DNA from: a virus
Strand: one strand, 5' to 3'
IMG/VR virus record: IMGVR_UViG_3300006805_000192
Coordinates: 1-21,395 of that record
Length of the DNA: 21,395 bases
The position numbers were made by a program, and so were the translations under genes. Shown piece after piece: positions 15,074 to 21,395 of the stretch. Every line of letters starts with the position of its first letter. Within the stretch, counting starts at the first letter, position 1. The notes under the pieces were generated by a model, which was given only the letters and a program-made list of their open reading frames with translations, had not been told where the DNA came from and made no database searches.

Positions 15074-15328
15074 ATGCCAAGAACTAAAGAACAGGTTCTA
15101 ACTGATGTCAAGAGAGATGTCAATAGAATAATGAAAAAAGCGTTTATATCAGCAATGACTACCGAATTTTTGTTGGGAGATGGAAGTCAGACACCAGAAG
15201 AATATGCTGCACAGCACATAGAAAGGATGTCTACTGTTTTCGCCAAAGAAAGTGAAGATGTCGTGGACGTTATCTACAATAACATAAATGATTATCAAAG
15301 TGGTCAGGGTGTAGATGGGGTGATCTAA
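15074..15328 (+). CDS. Small unrecognised protein downstream of the spike, 84 residues
   Basis: The ATG is one base after the spike stop codon, so the two genes form an operon. The product appears mostly helical: KEQVLTDVKRDVNRIMKKAF and then EYAAQHIERMSTVFAKESED. It is acidic overall and has no motif I recognise. The stop codon lies inside the hairpin that ends this operon. A small helical protein fixed to the spike gene suggests a tail assembly partner, but function is not shown. Confidence 0.7.
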   Translation: MPRTKEQVLTDVKRDVNRIMKKAFISAMTTEFLLGDGSQTPEEYAAQHIERMSTVFAKESEDVVDVIYNNINDYQSGQGVDGVI

Positions 15329-15338
15329 AACCACCCCA
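15316..15338. terminator. Shared terminator between convergent genes
   Basis: TGGGGTG (15316-15322) pairs with CACCCCA (15332-15338) around a 9-base loop. ATTTT follows on the plus strand, giving a normal intrinsic terminator for the spike operon. Read the other way, it lies just after the MazG-like gene stop at 15345 and could end that minus-strand operon, though with no T-run. The core GGGGTG/CACCCC is the same as at 2046-2071. Confidence 0.7.
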
Positions 15339-15344
15339 ATTTTC

Positions 15345-15980
15345 CTACAAATCAAGTTCTTGTACTGGAGTCTTGAAGTTTGCTTCGGTGTACAAAAGAG
15401 ACTTCAAAATTTTTCCGTTTTGATCGCCGTCTTCAACCTTCAACACCACAAACCCACCATTCTGACACGGTTGATACTTGCAGTCAGTAAGCTGTCTTTT
15501 ATATTTCGCCACCGTATCTCTAGCTTCGGTTTCGGTCGCGCAGAACTTAGACATGTTGCTGGTTTGCACTTCTTTCCAGTCCTTTGAAATTTGGCCAGCG
15601 AATCCTCTTGTTAGGCTGTACCCAGCCAAAACATAGATGGAATCAACAAATGCGTCCCTTTCAAGTTCAAGATTTTCCTCCGCGCAAGCATCTGCAAGTT
15701 CTTTCGCTTCTTCGAAGATAAGACTGGTTCTCAACTGTTTAACACCATCAGACATTATCTGTGGGGTTTTCGCCACCGTGTGACCGCCCTTGATATTGAA
15801 GTCACACACATCAGAAACCACTTGCAATAGAGCGTTTTCTTTCATAAATTCCGCCATCAATTCGATCGCATCCACAGGCTGTGTGTCTGCCACAATAACG
15901 TTGAATTTTTCCGCGCCTTCTTCCATCAAGCCCGCCTCCACAAATTTCGCTATGATAGCGTTTTTAACCATTGTACTCAT
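15345..15980 (-). CDS. MazG-like nucleotide pyrophosphohydrolase
   Basis: The product (211 residues) is an all-alpha NTP-pyrophosphatase relative. VCDFNIKGGHTVAKTPQIMS and then LRTSLIFEEAKELADA show the family pattern V-x-DF to TPQ to LR-x-x-LI-x-EE-x-x-EL. The metal-binding residues are EExxE at 90-94 and D109 with D113 (RDAFVDSIYVL). SNMSKFC (141-147) and the C-terminal GKILKSLLY are also typical. These enzymes hydrolyse (d)NTPs or related alarmones to monophosphates. The first 55 residues are an extra N-terminal segment. The gene ends the thyA operon and overlaps the previous gene by 17 bases, one of the longest overlaps here. With ThyA it points to control of the nucleotide pool during infection. 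Confidence 0.82.
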   Translation of the reverse strand: MSTMVKNAIIAKFVEAGLMEEGAEKFNVIVADTQPVDAIELMAEFMKENALLQVVSDVCDFNIKGGHTVAKTPQIMSDGVKQLRTSLIFEEAKELADACAEENLELERDAFVDSIYVLAGYSLTRGFAGQISKDWKEVQTSNMSKFCATETEARDTVAKYKRQLTDCKYQPCQNGGFVVLKVEDGDQNGKILKSLLYTEANFKTPVQELDL

Positions 15981-16377
15981 ATATTTGCTGTTTTAAGAAT
16001 TGGCTTTCGACAAGGCTAGTTATCGCTTTGTCTGTAAAATATTTCCTAAGGTTGTCCAAAGTCACCATAGTTCCTTTGACAAACCATAGTGTTGCCCTTT
16101 CAACGACATAATTTGTGTTTGGCGGCAATAATCCGTCAAACGAGTCGTCACACCAGACTGGTGTGTTTTCACCGACATATGCACCTCGAATGTTGAAGTC
16201 AAAGTGTTCTAGTGCGTCTTCCATACTCATCCCTTCAGCGACGAGTATGCTTAACACCTTTTGTGTTGAATACACCAACCTTTCACCAAGTTGATCAAAT
16301 CCTATGATGGCATCATCAAATCCATCCGCCACCATAAACTGGGAGTCTGGAAAGTGTTCTACGATTTCCTCTAACAT
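15964..16377 (-). CDS. Conserved protein of unknown function, 137 residues
   Basis: The pattern DGFDDAIIGF, then a Y-x-x-x-x-x-x-x-x-L stretch, then GMSMEDALEHFDFNIRGAYV and GENTP is one I recall from a widespread uncharacterised bacterial and phage family, usually as EGM-x-Y-EEA-x-E-x-x-x-FN-x-x-GA-x-x-GE-x-TP. Residues 1-95 are that domain. The last 40 residues (VKGTMVTLDNLRKYFTDKAI onward) appear to be an additional helical tail not typical of the family. It starts one base after the stop of the peptidase-like gene and overlaps the MazG-like gene. It has no known catalytic residues. Confidence 0.72.
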   Translation of the reverse strand: MLEEIVEHFPDSQFMVADGFDDAIIGFDQLGERLVYSTQKVLSILVAEGMSMEDALEHFDFNIRGAYVGENTPVWCDDSFDGLLPPNTNYVVERATLWFVKGTMVTLDNLRKYFTDKAITSLVESQFLKQQIYEYNG

Positions 16378-16378
16378 A

Positions 16379-16960
16379 CTAAAAATGGGTTTTAAAAAAT
16401 TCTGGTAAATGCTCGGATGGGTTCACTCGCTCCGTTCTGTTCTTCAAGAAAATGATATCGCTTGGACACACCTCTTCGTTAAGCATTATTGGTTGTTTGG
16501 CTAGATTGCCAGATTCACCAATGATTTCGTATAAACCGAAAAAGGCGTTGATCTCTGACAGCGAAATGTACTCCTTCATGCTTGCAACACTTATGACATC
16601 TTCTTTCAACGAATCGTAGATTTCTAAACGCCCGTCTGACATCATTTTACCAGACACCATGTGGTTTCTACCGCTTTTTAACATGATGCTCATCAAGAAA
16701 GGTAAGTATTTGTCCTCTGTTGCAATGAGACCAAATTCGCCATTTATGGAGAAGATCAGGTTCTGATACAATGGCAAGATCGCCACGCCATATTCCATCA
16801 AAAAGAGGTTCAGCTGGTAAGAATCATTTCCTCCCAAACACAAGTTCTGGTCTTCACCAAGTTTCTCAAAGGTGTCCAAATCGAGCAAATTGGCCAAGGC
16901 GTAGAACCCGCATCCATACGGGTTCTTTTGTTGTCTGATATTCTTCATGGCTACATCCAT
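16379..16960 (-). CDS. Putative papain/C39-like cysteine peptidase, 193 residues
   Basis: The N-terminus reads QQKNPYGCGFYALANLLDL, the oxyanion Gln and catalytic Cys arrangement of C39-like papain-fold peptidases (Q10 or Q11, C17, then a hydrophobic helix). RNHMVSG provides H100, and LEIYDSL provides D116, giving the order Gln-Cys-His-Asp with normal spacing for the fold. Ulp1-type peptidases also have a DSL motif but place Cys last, so they do not fit. There is no signal peptide, transporter domain or membrane segment, so a cytoplasmic role is likely. It sits between the 65-residue and the 137-residue proteins in the thyA operon and overlaps the former by 10 bases. A processing, protein-modifying or non-catalytic role are all possible. 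Confidence 0.6.
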   Translation of the reverse strand: MDVAMKNIRQQKNPYGCGFYALANLLDLDTFEKLGEDQNLCLGGNDSYQLNLFLMEYGVAILPLYQNLIFSINGEFGLIATEDKYLPFLMSIMLKSGRNHMVSGKMMSDGRLEIYDSLKEDVISVASMKEYISLSEINAFFGLYEIIGESGNLAKQPIMLNEEVCPSDIIFLKNRTERVNPSEHLPEFFKTHF

Positions 16961-17148
16961 TCGTTTTTGTCAGCAAACCATTGTGGAACGTCCAACTCAC
17001 AGTTCTTTTCATCCAAGGTATCCTCGATCAAAGACAAAGGTATCCAAGTTTGTTCTGTTTCAGCTTCGTCCATAGAAACCAACACCGCTTTTTCCGTTTT
17101 GCACACAACATGGTGAAACTTCAACGTGTAATATTCTTGACTTGCCAT
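16951..17148 (-). CDS. Small conserved protein, 65 residues
   Basis: The ATG at 17148 overlaps the thyA stop by one base (TAATG). The pattern KTEKAVLVSMD, then TWIPLSLIED, then ELDVPQWFADKNEW recalls a small protein found in many phages and bacteria (T-x-KA-x-L-x to W-x-P-x-S-x-I to V-x-x-W-x-A-x-K). It looks like a compact beta-barrel with a helical end. No function is known to me. The 3' end is overlapped by the peptidase-like gene. Confidence 0.72.
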   Translation of the reverse strand: MASQEYYTLKFHHVVCKTEKAVLVSMDEAETEQTWIPLSLIEDTLDEKNCELDVPQWFADKNEWM

Positions 17149-18095
17149 TATTTTCCGACTGAAAGTTTTAATCTAACTGGAGGGTGAGAGGTGTAGTTTC
17201 TCAAAATGAAGTCTTTTGGTTTCATGTCCCACAAGTTCACTTCTCTTGGACTATCGATCACACAAACAGGAGAGGCCATTGGCTTTCTCAATGCTTGTTC
17301 TCTCAATTTTTCTTGGTGGTTTTCATAGATATGAGTGTCGCCACCAAAGAAGGTAACGTCTCCAGCTATGCACCCAGTTTTATCGGCAACAGCCAGCAAC
17401 AATGCTGCGTAGCTTGCCACATTGTACGGCAAACCTAAACCAACATCAACGGAACGCATGTAGAACGCAATGTCCAAGTATTTCGCATCCTTTTCGAATC
17501 TTACATAAAACTGGAACAAGATGTGACACGGAGGCAAAGCAACGTCATGGTGTGTTGAAGGATTCCAAGCAGACACAACGTGATATCTAGAAAACGGTTC
17601 TGTTTCTATAGAAGTCTGTATCTTCGCTATTTGATCAATGGAATCAGCAAAAGATCGCCACTCGTGCGGATAAACCTTACCAAGATCACCAAAGGTGTAT
17701 TCCTTTATATCATTATCAGCCCCCCCTAGAAGAACGATCTTCTTTTGTGACAAGACGTGTTTAATGAACTCGTCTTTTTCGCACGGTTCAAACTCATATT
17801 TCTTTGCCAGCCTTAGGTAGTACTTGTAGCAATCATCGTTCCAGATGTTGCACTTGTTTTCCACCAAATACTTTATGTTAGATTCTCCTCTCAAGAACCA
17901 TAATAACTCAACAACAATGTTGTTAAAGTCCATTTCCTTGGTTGTTAAAAGAGGAAATCTAGAATCGACATCCTTGAATGTTATGGCTTGTCCAAACAAT
18001 CCTATTGTTGGTGGCATCCCTTCTCTAGCTGGTGGCCTAAAATTCCCCAGTTCCAAGATCGATGAAACTAGGTTGAGGTATTTTTTATCGTGCAT
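17148..18095 (-). CDS. thyA: Thymidylate synthase, ThyA type
   Basis: The product (315 residues from ATG 18095) converts dUMP to dTMP using methylene-tetrahydrofolate. Seen are FPLLTTKE (47-54), ELLWFLRGE (63-71), HEWRSF (144-149), the catalytic Cys190 in LPPCH, FYMRSVDVGLGLPYNVASYA with R214, D217 and N225, and GGDTHIYENH with H255 and Y257. N225 corresponds to the Asn selecting dUMP over dCMP, so this is not a dCMP hydroxymethylase. The usual SRR phosphate-binding pair reads SRY (169-171), so the second Arg is Tyr. Loop insertions make it longer than the E. coli enzyme (264). A TTG six codons upstream is possible, but the ATG aligns better with known starts. It leads a five-gene operon. Confidence 0.93.
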   Translation of the reverse strand: MHDKKYLNLVSSILELGNFRPPAREGMPPTIGLFGQAITFKDVDSRFPLLTTKEMDFNNIVVELLWFLRGESNIKYLVENKCNIWNDDCYKYYLRLAKKYEFEPCEKDEFIKHVLSQKKIVLLGGADNDIKEYTFGDLGKVYPHEWRSFADSIDQIAKIQTSIETEPFSRYHVVSAWNPSTHHDVALPPCHILFQFYVRFEKDAKYLDIAFYMRSVDVGLGLPYNVASYAALLLAVADKTGCIAGDVTFFGGDTHIYENHQEKLREQALRKPMASPVCVIDSPREVNLWDMKPKDFILRNYTSHPPVRLKLSVGK

Positions 18096-18148
18096 AATAA
18101 TACGTTTACACAAAAACCGAGGCTTCTTTATTTTGTTTCAACATCTGT

Positions 18149-18493
18149 CTAACAATACTTGCTCACCCAATCTCCTAGGCTTATGTAGTCAAAACGATGC
18201 GGCATGAACTTGGTATCCTTGATGTAAAGAGAGCCATCTTTTAGGAACATGTTGTCTGTAAGACTTTGTTTCAGTTCACCACAAATGGCAAGTTTTTGGA
18301 GAAGAAGGTAATCCTTTGGGCAAATTTGCACATGTTCACCATCCAGTAGTTCAGCCTTGAACACGACACACATGGAATTAGGCTCGTTATCACGTCTGAT
18401 ACAGAACACATTCTTCTTAAAGTTGTAGCATAAAGCACCATTGAATGGTTCATTCATGACAGTTGGTTCAAACCAAATTTTTATTTTTACCAT
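18149..18493 (-). CDS. Unrecognised protein upstream of thyA, 114 or 131 residues
   Basis: I do not recognise this protein. I place the start at the ATG 18493, which has an A-rich leader and leaves 56 bases to the divergent hub gene. An in-frame ATG at 18544 would give 131 residues but leave only five bases between the two start codons. The body is mixed beta and helix (VKIKIWFEPTV, SMCVVFKAELLDG, YLLLQKLAICGELKQS) with six cysteines downstream of 18493 that do not form an obvious metal site. The ending YISLGDWVSKY is conserved-looking. It is 53 bases upstream of thyA on the same strand and may share its promoter. Confidence 0.65.
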   Translation of the reverse strand: MVKIKIWFEPTVMNEPFNGALCYNFKKNVFCIRRDNEPNSMCVVFKAELLDGEHVQICPKDYLLLQKLAICGELKQSLTDNMFLKDGSLYIKDTKFMPHRFDYISLGDWVSKYC

Positions 18494-18549
18494 ATCACAG
18501 TTTTTTCTCAAAAACTTGAAAGGGTCATTTTGGTTACAATACATATCTT

Positions 18550-19845
18550 ATGGAGCATATTCTAGAAATAAAAAAACCAACCTTAACTCTACCGACGGTT
18601 GAAATTCCAGCAACAGAACCAGCCGTTAACAGGCGGGATGAATATATTGCTGGTCAATTTTCCCCCTTAATAGACTTGGCTGGGAATTATTATCTCAACG
18701 ATAATGTCATAGACTTTAAACTGAATTATGGTGGTGACACGTTCCTACCAAATTGTTCGTTTACCATAAATGACTTGGCATCCAACATAAACAATGATGA
18801 ACTTGATGGCATAGAAACTTTCGTAGTGTTCTTGAGATCAAACACACCAGATTTCGAACCCATAACTTTAGAGTTCTTGGCCACTGGCATCAAGAAAGCT
18901 TCGGAGGGAAAGTATAGAGTGACTGGCGAAATGTTCATAAAGGGCATGGATGCGGAACTCATAAGACACTACACTGGTGATACTTTCTCAGTCTGTATGA
19001 AAATAGCAGAGGAGTTGGGGCTAGGTTACGCAAGCAATGTCACAAAGGCAAACGATTCTCAAAATTGGTTGAGGCTAAGCCAATCAGCAAGAGATTTTCT
19101 CCAAGAGATTTCCTCAAATGCTTGGGTCGATGATAAATCTGCCATAAAGGTGTGGATTGACCCATACTACAGGATGAATTACTATGATCTTGGAGAAGCG
19201 TACAAGAGTGATAGAAGTGATTTTGAAAAGATATCACAAGTGAATAAAATGCCGAGGTTGGACGCAGATAGAGAACAAACAGTGTACGAGTTTGTGTTCA
19301 CAGATCATAAAAAACGTGCTGGTGGTGACACCTATATCGAAAGTTATTCACCTTTTGACAATAGGGGGGACATTGAACGAGCAATAGGATACGAACGAGT
19401 TTTCAAGACAGAGGATGTTGACACGAACGATTACTTTGAGTATAGTGTTAAACACATAGTCTTGGAAGACACCATATCAAGGGCTGGTGACAATACCAAA
19501 AACTCCTACATGGGGTTCACCAACAAAAATAAACACAGACAGTTTGATCATGCTAGGGTGCAAAACTCCATAAACTGGCAGATATATTCTGGCAAAGGCA
19601 TAAACTTTGTTGTGTCTCCGTTCAATCCAGCCACGATAGTTGGTATGATAGTCCCAATAGTCATCAACAACAACGACAACCTAAACATGGATTTGAAGGA
19701 TAACGCCGATGGTGTTCAATACAACAACACCTTGTCTGGGTTCTATATCATTGGCAACATATCCATCTCATATAGAGGAAAAGCCCTATACACAAAATAC
19801 AGGGCTTTCAAGATCAGAGATGATATTCGCGATCTAAACTCCTAA
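18550..19845 (+). CDS. gp27: Baseplate hub protein, gp27-like (late control D family fold)
   Basis: The product (431 residues; T4 gp27 is 391) should form the trimeric hub that connects tail tube and spike. The early part [20 protein letters not shown] followed by FVVFLRSN fits the first tube-like domain. [20 protein letters not shown], then [20 protein letters not shown], is the central segment that I recall in hub proteins of marine T4-like phages. The end [20 protein letters not shown] followed by TKYRAFKIR returns to a beta domain. It is a single plus-strand gene between minus-strand neighbours, with no clear late box upstream. Its 3' end overlaps the convergent SEC-C gene by four bases. 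Its expected partner is the spike at 14332. Confidence 0.65.
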   Translation: MEHILEIKKPTLTLPTVEIPATEPAVNRRDEYIAGQFSPLIDLAGNYYLNDNVIDFKLNYGGDTFLPNCSFTINDLASNINNDELDGIETFVVFLRSNTPDFEPITLEFLATGIKKASEGKYRVTGEMFIKGMDAELIRHYTGDTFSVCMKIAEELGLGYASNVTKANDSQNWLRLSQSARDFLQEISSNAWVDDKSAIKVWIDPYYRMNYYDLGEAYKSDRSDFEKISQVNKMPRLDADREQTVYEFVFTDHKKRAGGDTYIESYSPFDNRGDIERAIGYERVFKTEDVDTNDYFEYSVKHIVLEDTISRAGDNTKNSYMGFTNKNKHRQFDHARVQNSINWQIYSGKGINFVVSPFNPATIVGMIVPIVINNNDNLNMDLKDNADGVQYNNTLSGFYIIGNISISYRGKALYTKYRAFKIRDDIRDLNS

Positions 19846-20315
19846 GAGCCAGATGGGAGGGTATTCTGATGACATTTTTTATATTTCAGACCACTACCAC
19901 ATGGGCAAGCATCGTTGCGGCCGACTTTTCTGTCTAAGCGTCGCAAAGTTCCATTGATATGAGTCTTTGTGTAACCTTTCTTATTGGCTTCCTCTTCTTC
20001 ACGCGCAGCATTTTCTTCCATGGCTTTCACAGCTTCTTCACGTTTTTTGATTTTGTCAACGACCATTTCCATCATCGTCTGATCTACTTCATCCAACAGA
20101 ATTAGCGTACTTATCTTTTCCAAAAACAGGGTTTTATCTTCTTCTGAAAAACTTGGATTGTCTTTCATCTTCTCCAAAAACTCCTCTGGGGTCATAATGG
20201 ATATGCCTTCTTGCTCTTTCAAGCCATCCAAGAGCGGGTTCTCTTTATCAGAAACCATTATTGGCTCATGAGTGGCGTCTAATATGGCCACGTATTTTTC
20301 TTTGTACTCTTCCAT
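19842..20315 (-). CDS. Protein with C-terminal SEC-C zinc motif, 157 residues
   Basis: The C-terminus [18 protein letters not shown] is a canonical SEC-C motif (C137, C139, C148, H149), a zinc-binding module first known from SecA that also occurs in many small proteins. Residues 80-125 are a highly charged helix ([20 protein letters not shown] onward). The N-terminal 50 residues ([20 protein letters not shown] and then [13 protein letters not shown]) look like the last strand-helix units of a PIN-type fold, but without the full acidic active site; this is a weak impression. The true start is the ATG at 20315, not the TTG just before it. Role unknown; adaptor or nucleic-acid contact are possibilities. 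Confidence 0.78.
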   Translation of the reverse strand: MEEYKEKYVAILDATHEPIMVSDKENPLLDGLKEQEGISIMTPEEFLEKMKDNPSFSEEDKTLFLEKISTLILLDEVDQTMMEMVVDKIKKREEAVKAMEENAAREEEEANKKGYTKTHINGTLRRLDRKVGRNDACPCGSGLKYKKCHQNTLPSGS

Positions 20316-20338
20316 CAATCAAAAACTATTTGTGGATA

Positions 20339-20767
20339 TCATTGTTTCGCAGCGCACACTTCTCCAATCCCCATAGCAACTGCCTTCTCTGTTTTGAGGG
20401 TTCTACCACAGACAACACACTTGCCATAATGATAAATCTCTAGAACAAGAGCGAGTTTATCGAGATCGCCAGCCTCCAAACGAAATAAAGTCTCGGATAT
20501 GCTCTTAGCTGGTTCTGACACGACTTTCTCGCCTCTGTAGAATATATCACCAGCGAAGAATCTTCCTAGGTATTTTCTAGCACCGTTCTCGATTACGCTG
20601 ACGTCCATCTTAATAAAACCATCATCTTCGGTTTTTCTCTTCACCTTTATGGTGTAAGACACACCAGTCTTCTTGCTAAAAAGTTCAAAAGTACCATACG
20701 AATAGTTCGGAGTCTCGAAAAAGAGACGTCTAGCTATTGCCAGATCAAGTATGCTTCTACTCTTCAT
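20339..20767 (-). CDS. Protein with C-terminal zinc-finger-like domain (DUF6011-like), 142 residues
   Basis: The last 30 residues, GKCVVCGRTLK then AMGIGEVC, match a small zinc module of the type G-x-C-x-x-CGR-x-L to S-x-x-x-GIG-x-x-C found at the end of many phage and actinobacterial proteins and known to me as DUF6011 (C117, C120, C138). The first 75 residues are beta-rich with a charged middle (YTIKVKRKTEDDGFIKMDVS) and a helical section follows. It overlaps the upstream gene by 11 bases. Such proteins often accompany DNA-related phage genes, but no reaction is known. Confidence 0.7.
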   Translation of the reverse strand: MKSRSILDLAIARRLFFETPNYSYGTFELFSKKTGVSYTIKVKRKTEDDGFIKMDVSVIENGARKYLGRFFAGDIFYRGEKVVSEPAKSISETLFRLEAGDLDKLALVLEIYHYGKCVVCGRTLKTEKAVAMGIGEVCAAKQ

Positions 20768-21170
20768 AGGATTCTATGGTTGATATTTGGTCTTCGATCT
20801 CCTCCACCATTTCTCTTAGTCTTTCTAAGACATGACCTTCTTGAAAATGCTCTTCTATATTTTGTATAGATTCGTTCCTTTCGTCGACGAAATCTCTAGC
20901 CTCCTCTAATAACTCTTCGTTGTATTCTTCATCATCAACACAATCTTGTAGCTTCTGAGAGAGTTCTGAGAAAACCTTCTCTAAAGAGTGGGGGTATTTG
21001 TCGGTCAGTCTAGGTAGGTTAACGGAGCGTTCTTTTTCATAGTATCTCCATTTCCACCAGTAGTATGGACTCCCAACTGGTATTTTCTCTCCAGTCTGGG
21101 AGTCTGTGTACTCTTTTCTAGATTTCTTTACGTGGTGTACGGTTATGTAACCAATCTTCTTATCCGTCAT
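20757..21170 (-). CDS. Conserved phage-type protein with YYWW motif and coiled coil, 137 residues
   Basis: Residues 13-43 contain HVKKSRKEYTDSQTGEKIPV then GSPYYWWKWRY, followed by a PRLTDK segment. I recall this arrangement (KD to G-x-x-YYWW-x-FR to P-R-x-S-x-LT) from uncharacterised proteins in phages and bacteria. Residues of about 60-137 are strongly charged and helical (ELSQKLQDCVDDEEYNEELL onward), probably coiled coil. The start overlaps the stop of the next upstream gene (ATGA) and the end overlaps the zinc-finger gene by 11 bases, so the four right-end genes probably form one operon. No function is known. Confidence 0.65.
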   Translation of the reverse strand: MTDKKIGYITVHHVKKSRKEYTDSQTGEKIPVGSPYYWWKWRYYEKERSVNLPRLTDKYPHSLEKVFSELSQKLQDCVDDEEYNEELLEEARDFVDERNESIQNIEEHFQEGHVLERLREMVEEIEDQISTIESYEE

Positions 21171-21395
21171 GCTTTTTCCGTTAAAGTGAATTTTTCCATG
21201 CTATTCATACCACTTTGCAAAATCTCCAAAACTTTCTCCAATTTCATCGTTTTGATCTCTTTTGGATTACCAGCACCCATCAATAAGGAAACATGGTTGT
21301 TTTGTAGGATTTTCCCTTTGACAAACTTAACACCAAGGATTTTATCGTAGCAATACCCCATAGTTGGGTAAACTTTATCAAAACGAACTGGTATA
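21167..21395 (-). CDS. 3' part of an unrecognised gene cut by the window edge
   Basis: The frame is open from the window edge to the TGA at 21167-21169, about 75 codons. An ATG at 21361 is possible, but the 11 codons before it are also open (IPVRFDKVYPT) and no start-like leader precedes it, so a longer gene running off the window is more likely. The visible part has DKILGVKFVKGKILQNNH and a basic helix (MKLEKVLEILQSGMNSME). No motif is recognised. The stop overlaps the next gene (ATGA). Confidence 0.5.
   Translation of the reverse strand, partial: IPVRFDKVYPTMGYCYDKILGVKFVKGKILQNNHVSLLMGAGNPKEIKTMKLEKVLEILQSGMNSMEKFTLTEKA

Noticed and set aside
15345-16377. Shared DFNI-x-G...TP pattern in the MazG-like and 137-residue proteins as evidence of gene duplication
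   Set aside because: Each pattern belongs to its own family and the surrounding residues do not align.
18096-18113. TTG start for thyA at 18113
   Set aside because: An ATG six codons later matches the position where known ThyA proteins begin.
18105-18125. GCCTCGGTTTTT as a terminator before thyA
   Set aside because: No stable stem can form; the GCC/GGT arms leave a two-base loop.

Overview
The window is most simply read as part of the genome of a tailed phage of the T4-like (contractile tail) lineage. It carries recognisable relatives of the T4 baseplate wedge proteins gp6 and gp25, central spike gp5, hub gp27, portal gp20, family B DNA polymerase gp43, single-stranded DNA-binding protein gp32 and primase gp61. 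It also has thymidylate synthase, a MazG-like nucleotide pyrophosphohydrolase and a GroES-like co-chaperonin. The genes are packed with 1-17 base overlaps. There is an exact T4-type late promoter box (TATAAATA). Almost no start codon has a Shine-Dalgarno sequence; many have A-rich leaders instead. That pattern is known from Bacteroidota and their phages, so such a host is a reasonable but unproven guess.

Layout. Bases 1 to about 475 are the odd part: about 55% G+C in the lines I counted, against about 40% further on. They hold the 3' end of a CMP-sialic-acid-synthetase-like gene and then about 42 codons of a HisF-like gene. That HisF start breaks off in frame into an unrelated AT-rich coding sequence. 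Two unrecognised genes follow to 2024, then a hairpin terminator, a tandem 13-base repeat and two small unrecognised genes (2196-3067). A strong terminator and the late promoter introduce a plus-strand morphogenesis operon (3149-6335): gp6, a virion-type protein, a tail-tube-like protein and gp25.

From 14218 down to 6325 the minus strand carries, in transcription order, portal, DNA polymerase, a 213-residue unknown, gp32, primase and the GroES-like protein. Two putative RNA control elements lie here: an H-type pseudoknot plus AU-rich leader before gp32, closely resembling the T4 gene 32 autoregulatory operator, and a small hairpin before gp43. A short plus-strand island (14332-15328) encodes the gp5-like spike and a small protein. 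A convergent terminator separates it from a minus-strand nucleotide-metabolism operon (18095 to 15345): thyA, a 65-residue protein, a papain/C39-like putative cysteine peptidase, a 137-residue protein and the MazG-like enzyme. A lone plus-strand gene (18550-19845) encodes the gp27-like hub. The right end is minus strand again: a SEC-C zinc protein, a C-terminal zinc-finger protein, a conserved unknown and a gene cut by the window edge.

Working together: gp43, gp32, gp61 and possibly the 213-residue protein would form the replisome; ThyA and MazG would shape the dNTP pool; gp6, gp25, gp5 and gp27 build baseplate wedge and hub; the GroES-like protein may assist capsid folding as T4 gp31 does. 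No RNA genes, insertion sequences or CRISPR arrays were seen. No intergenic stretch exceeds 300 bases.
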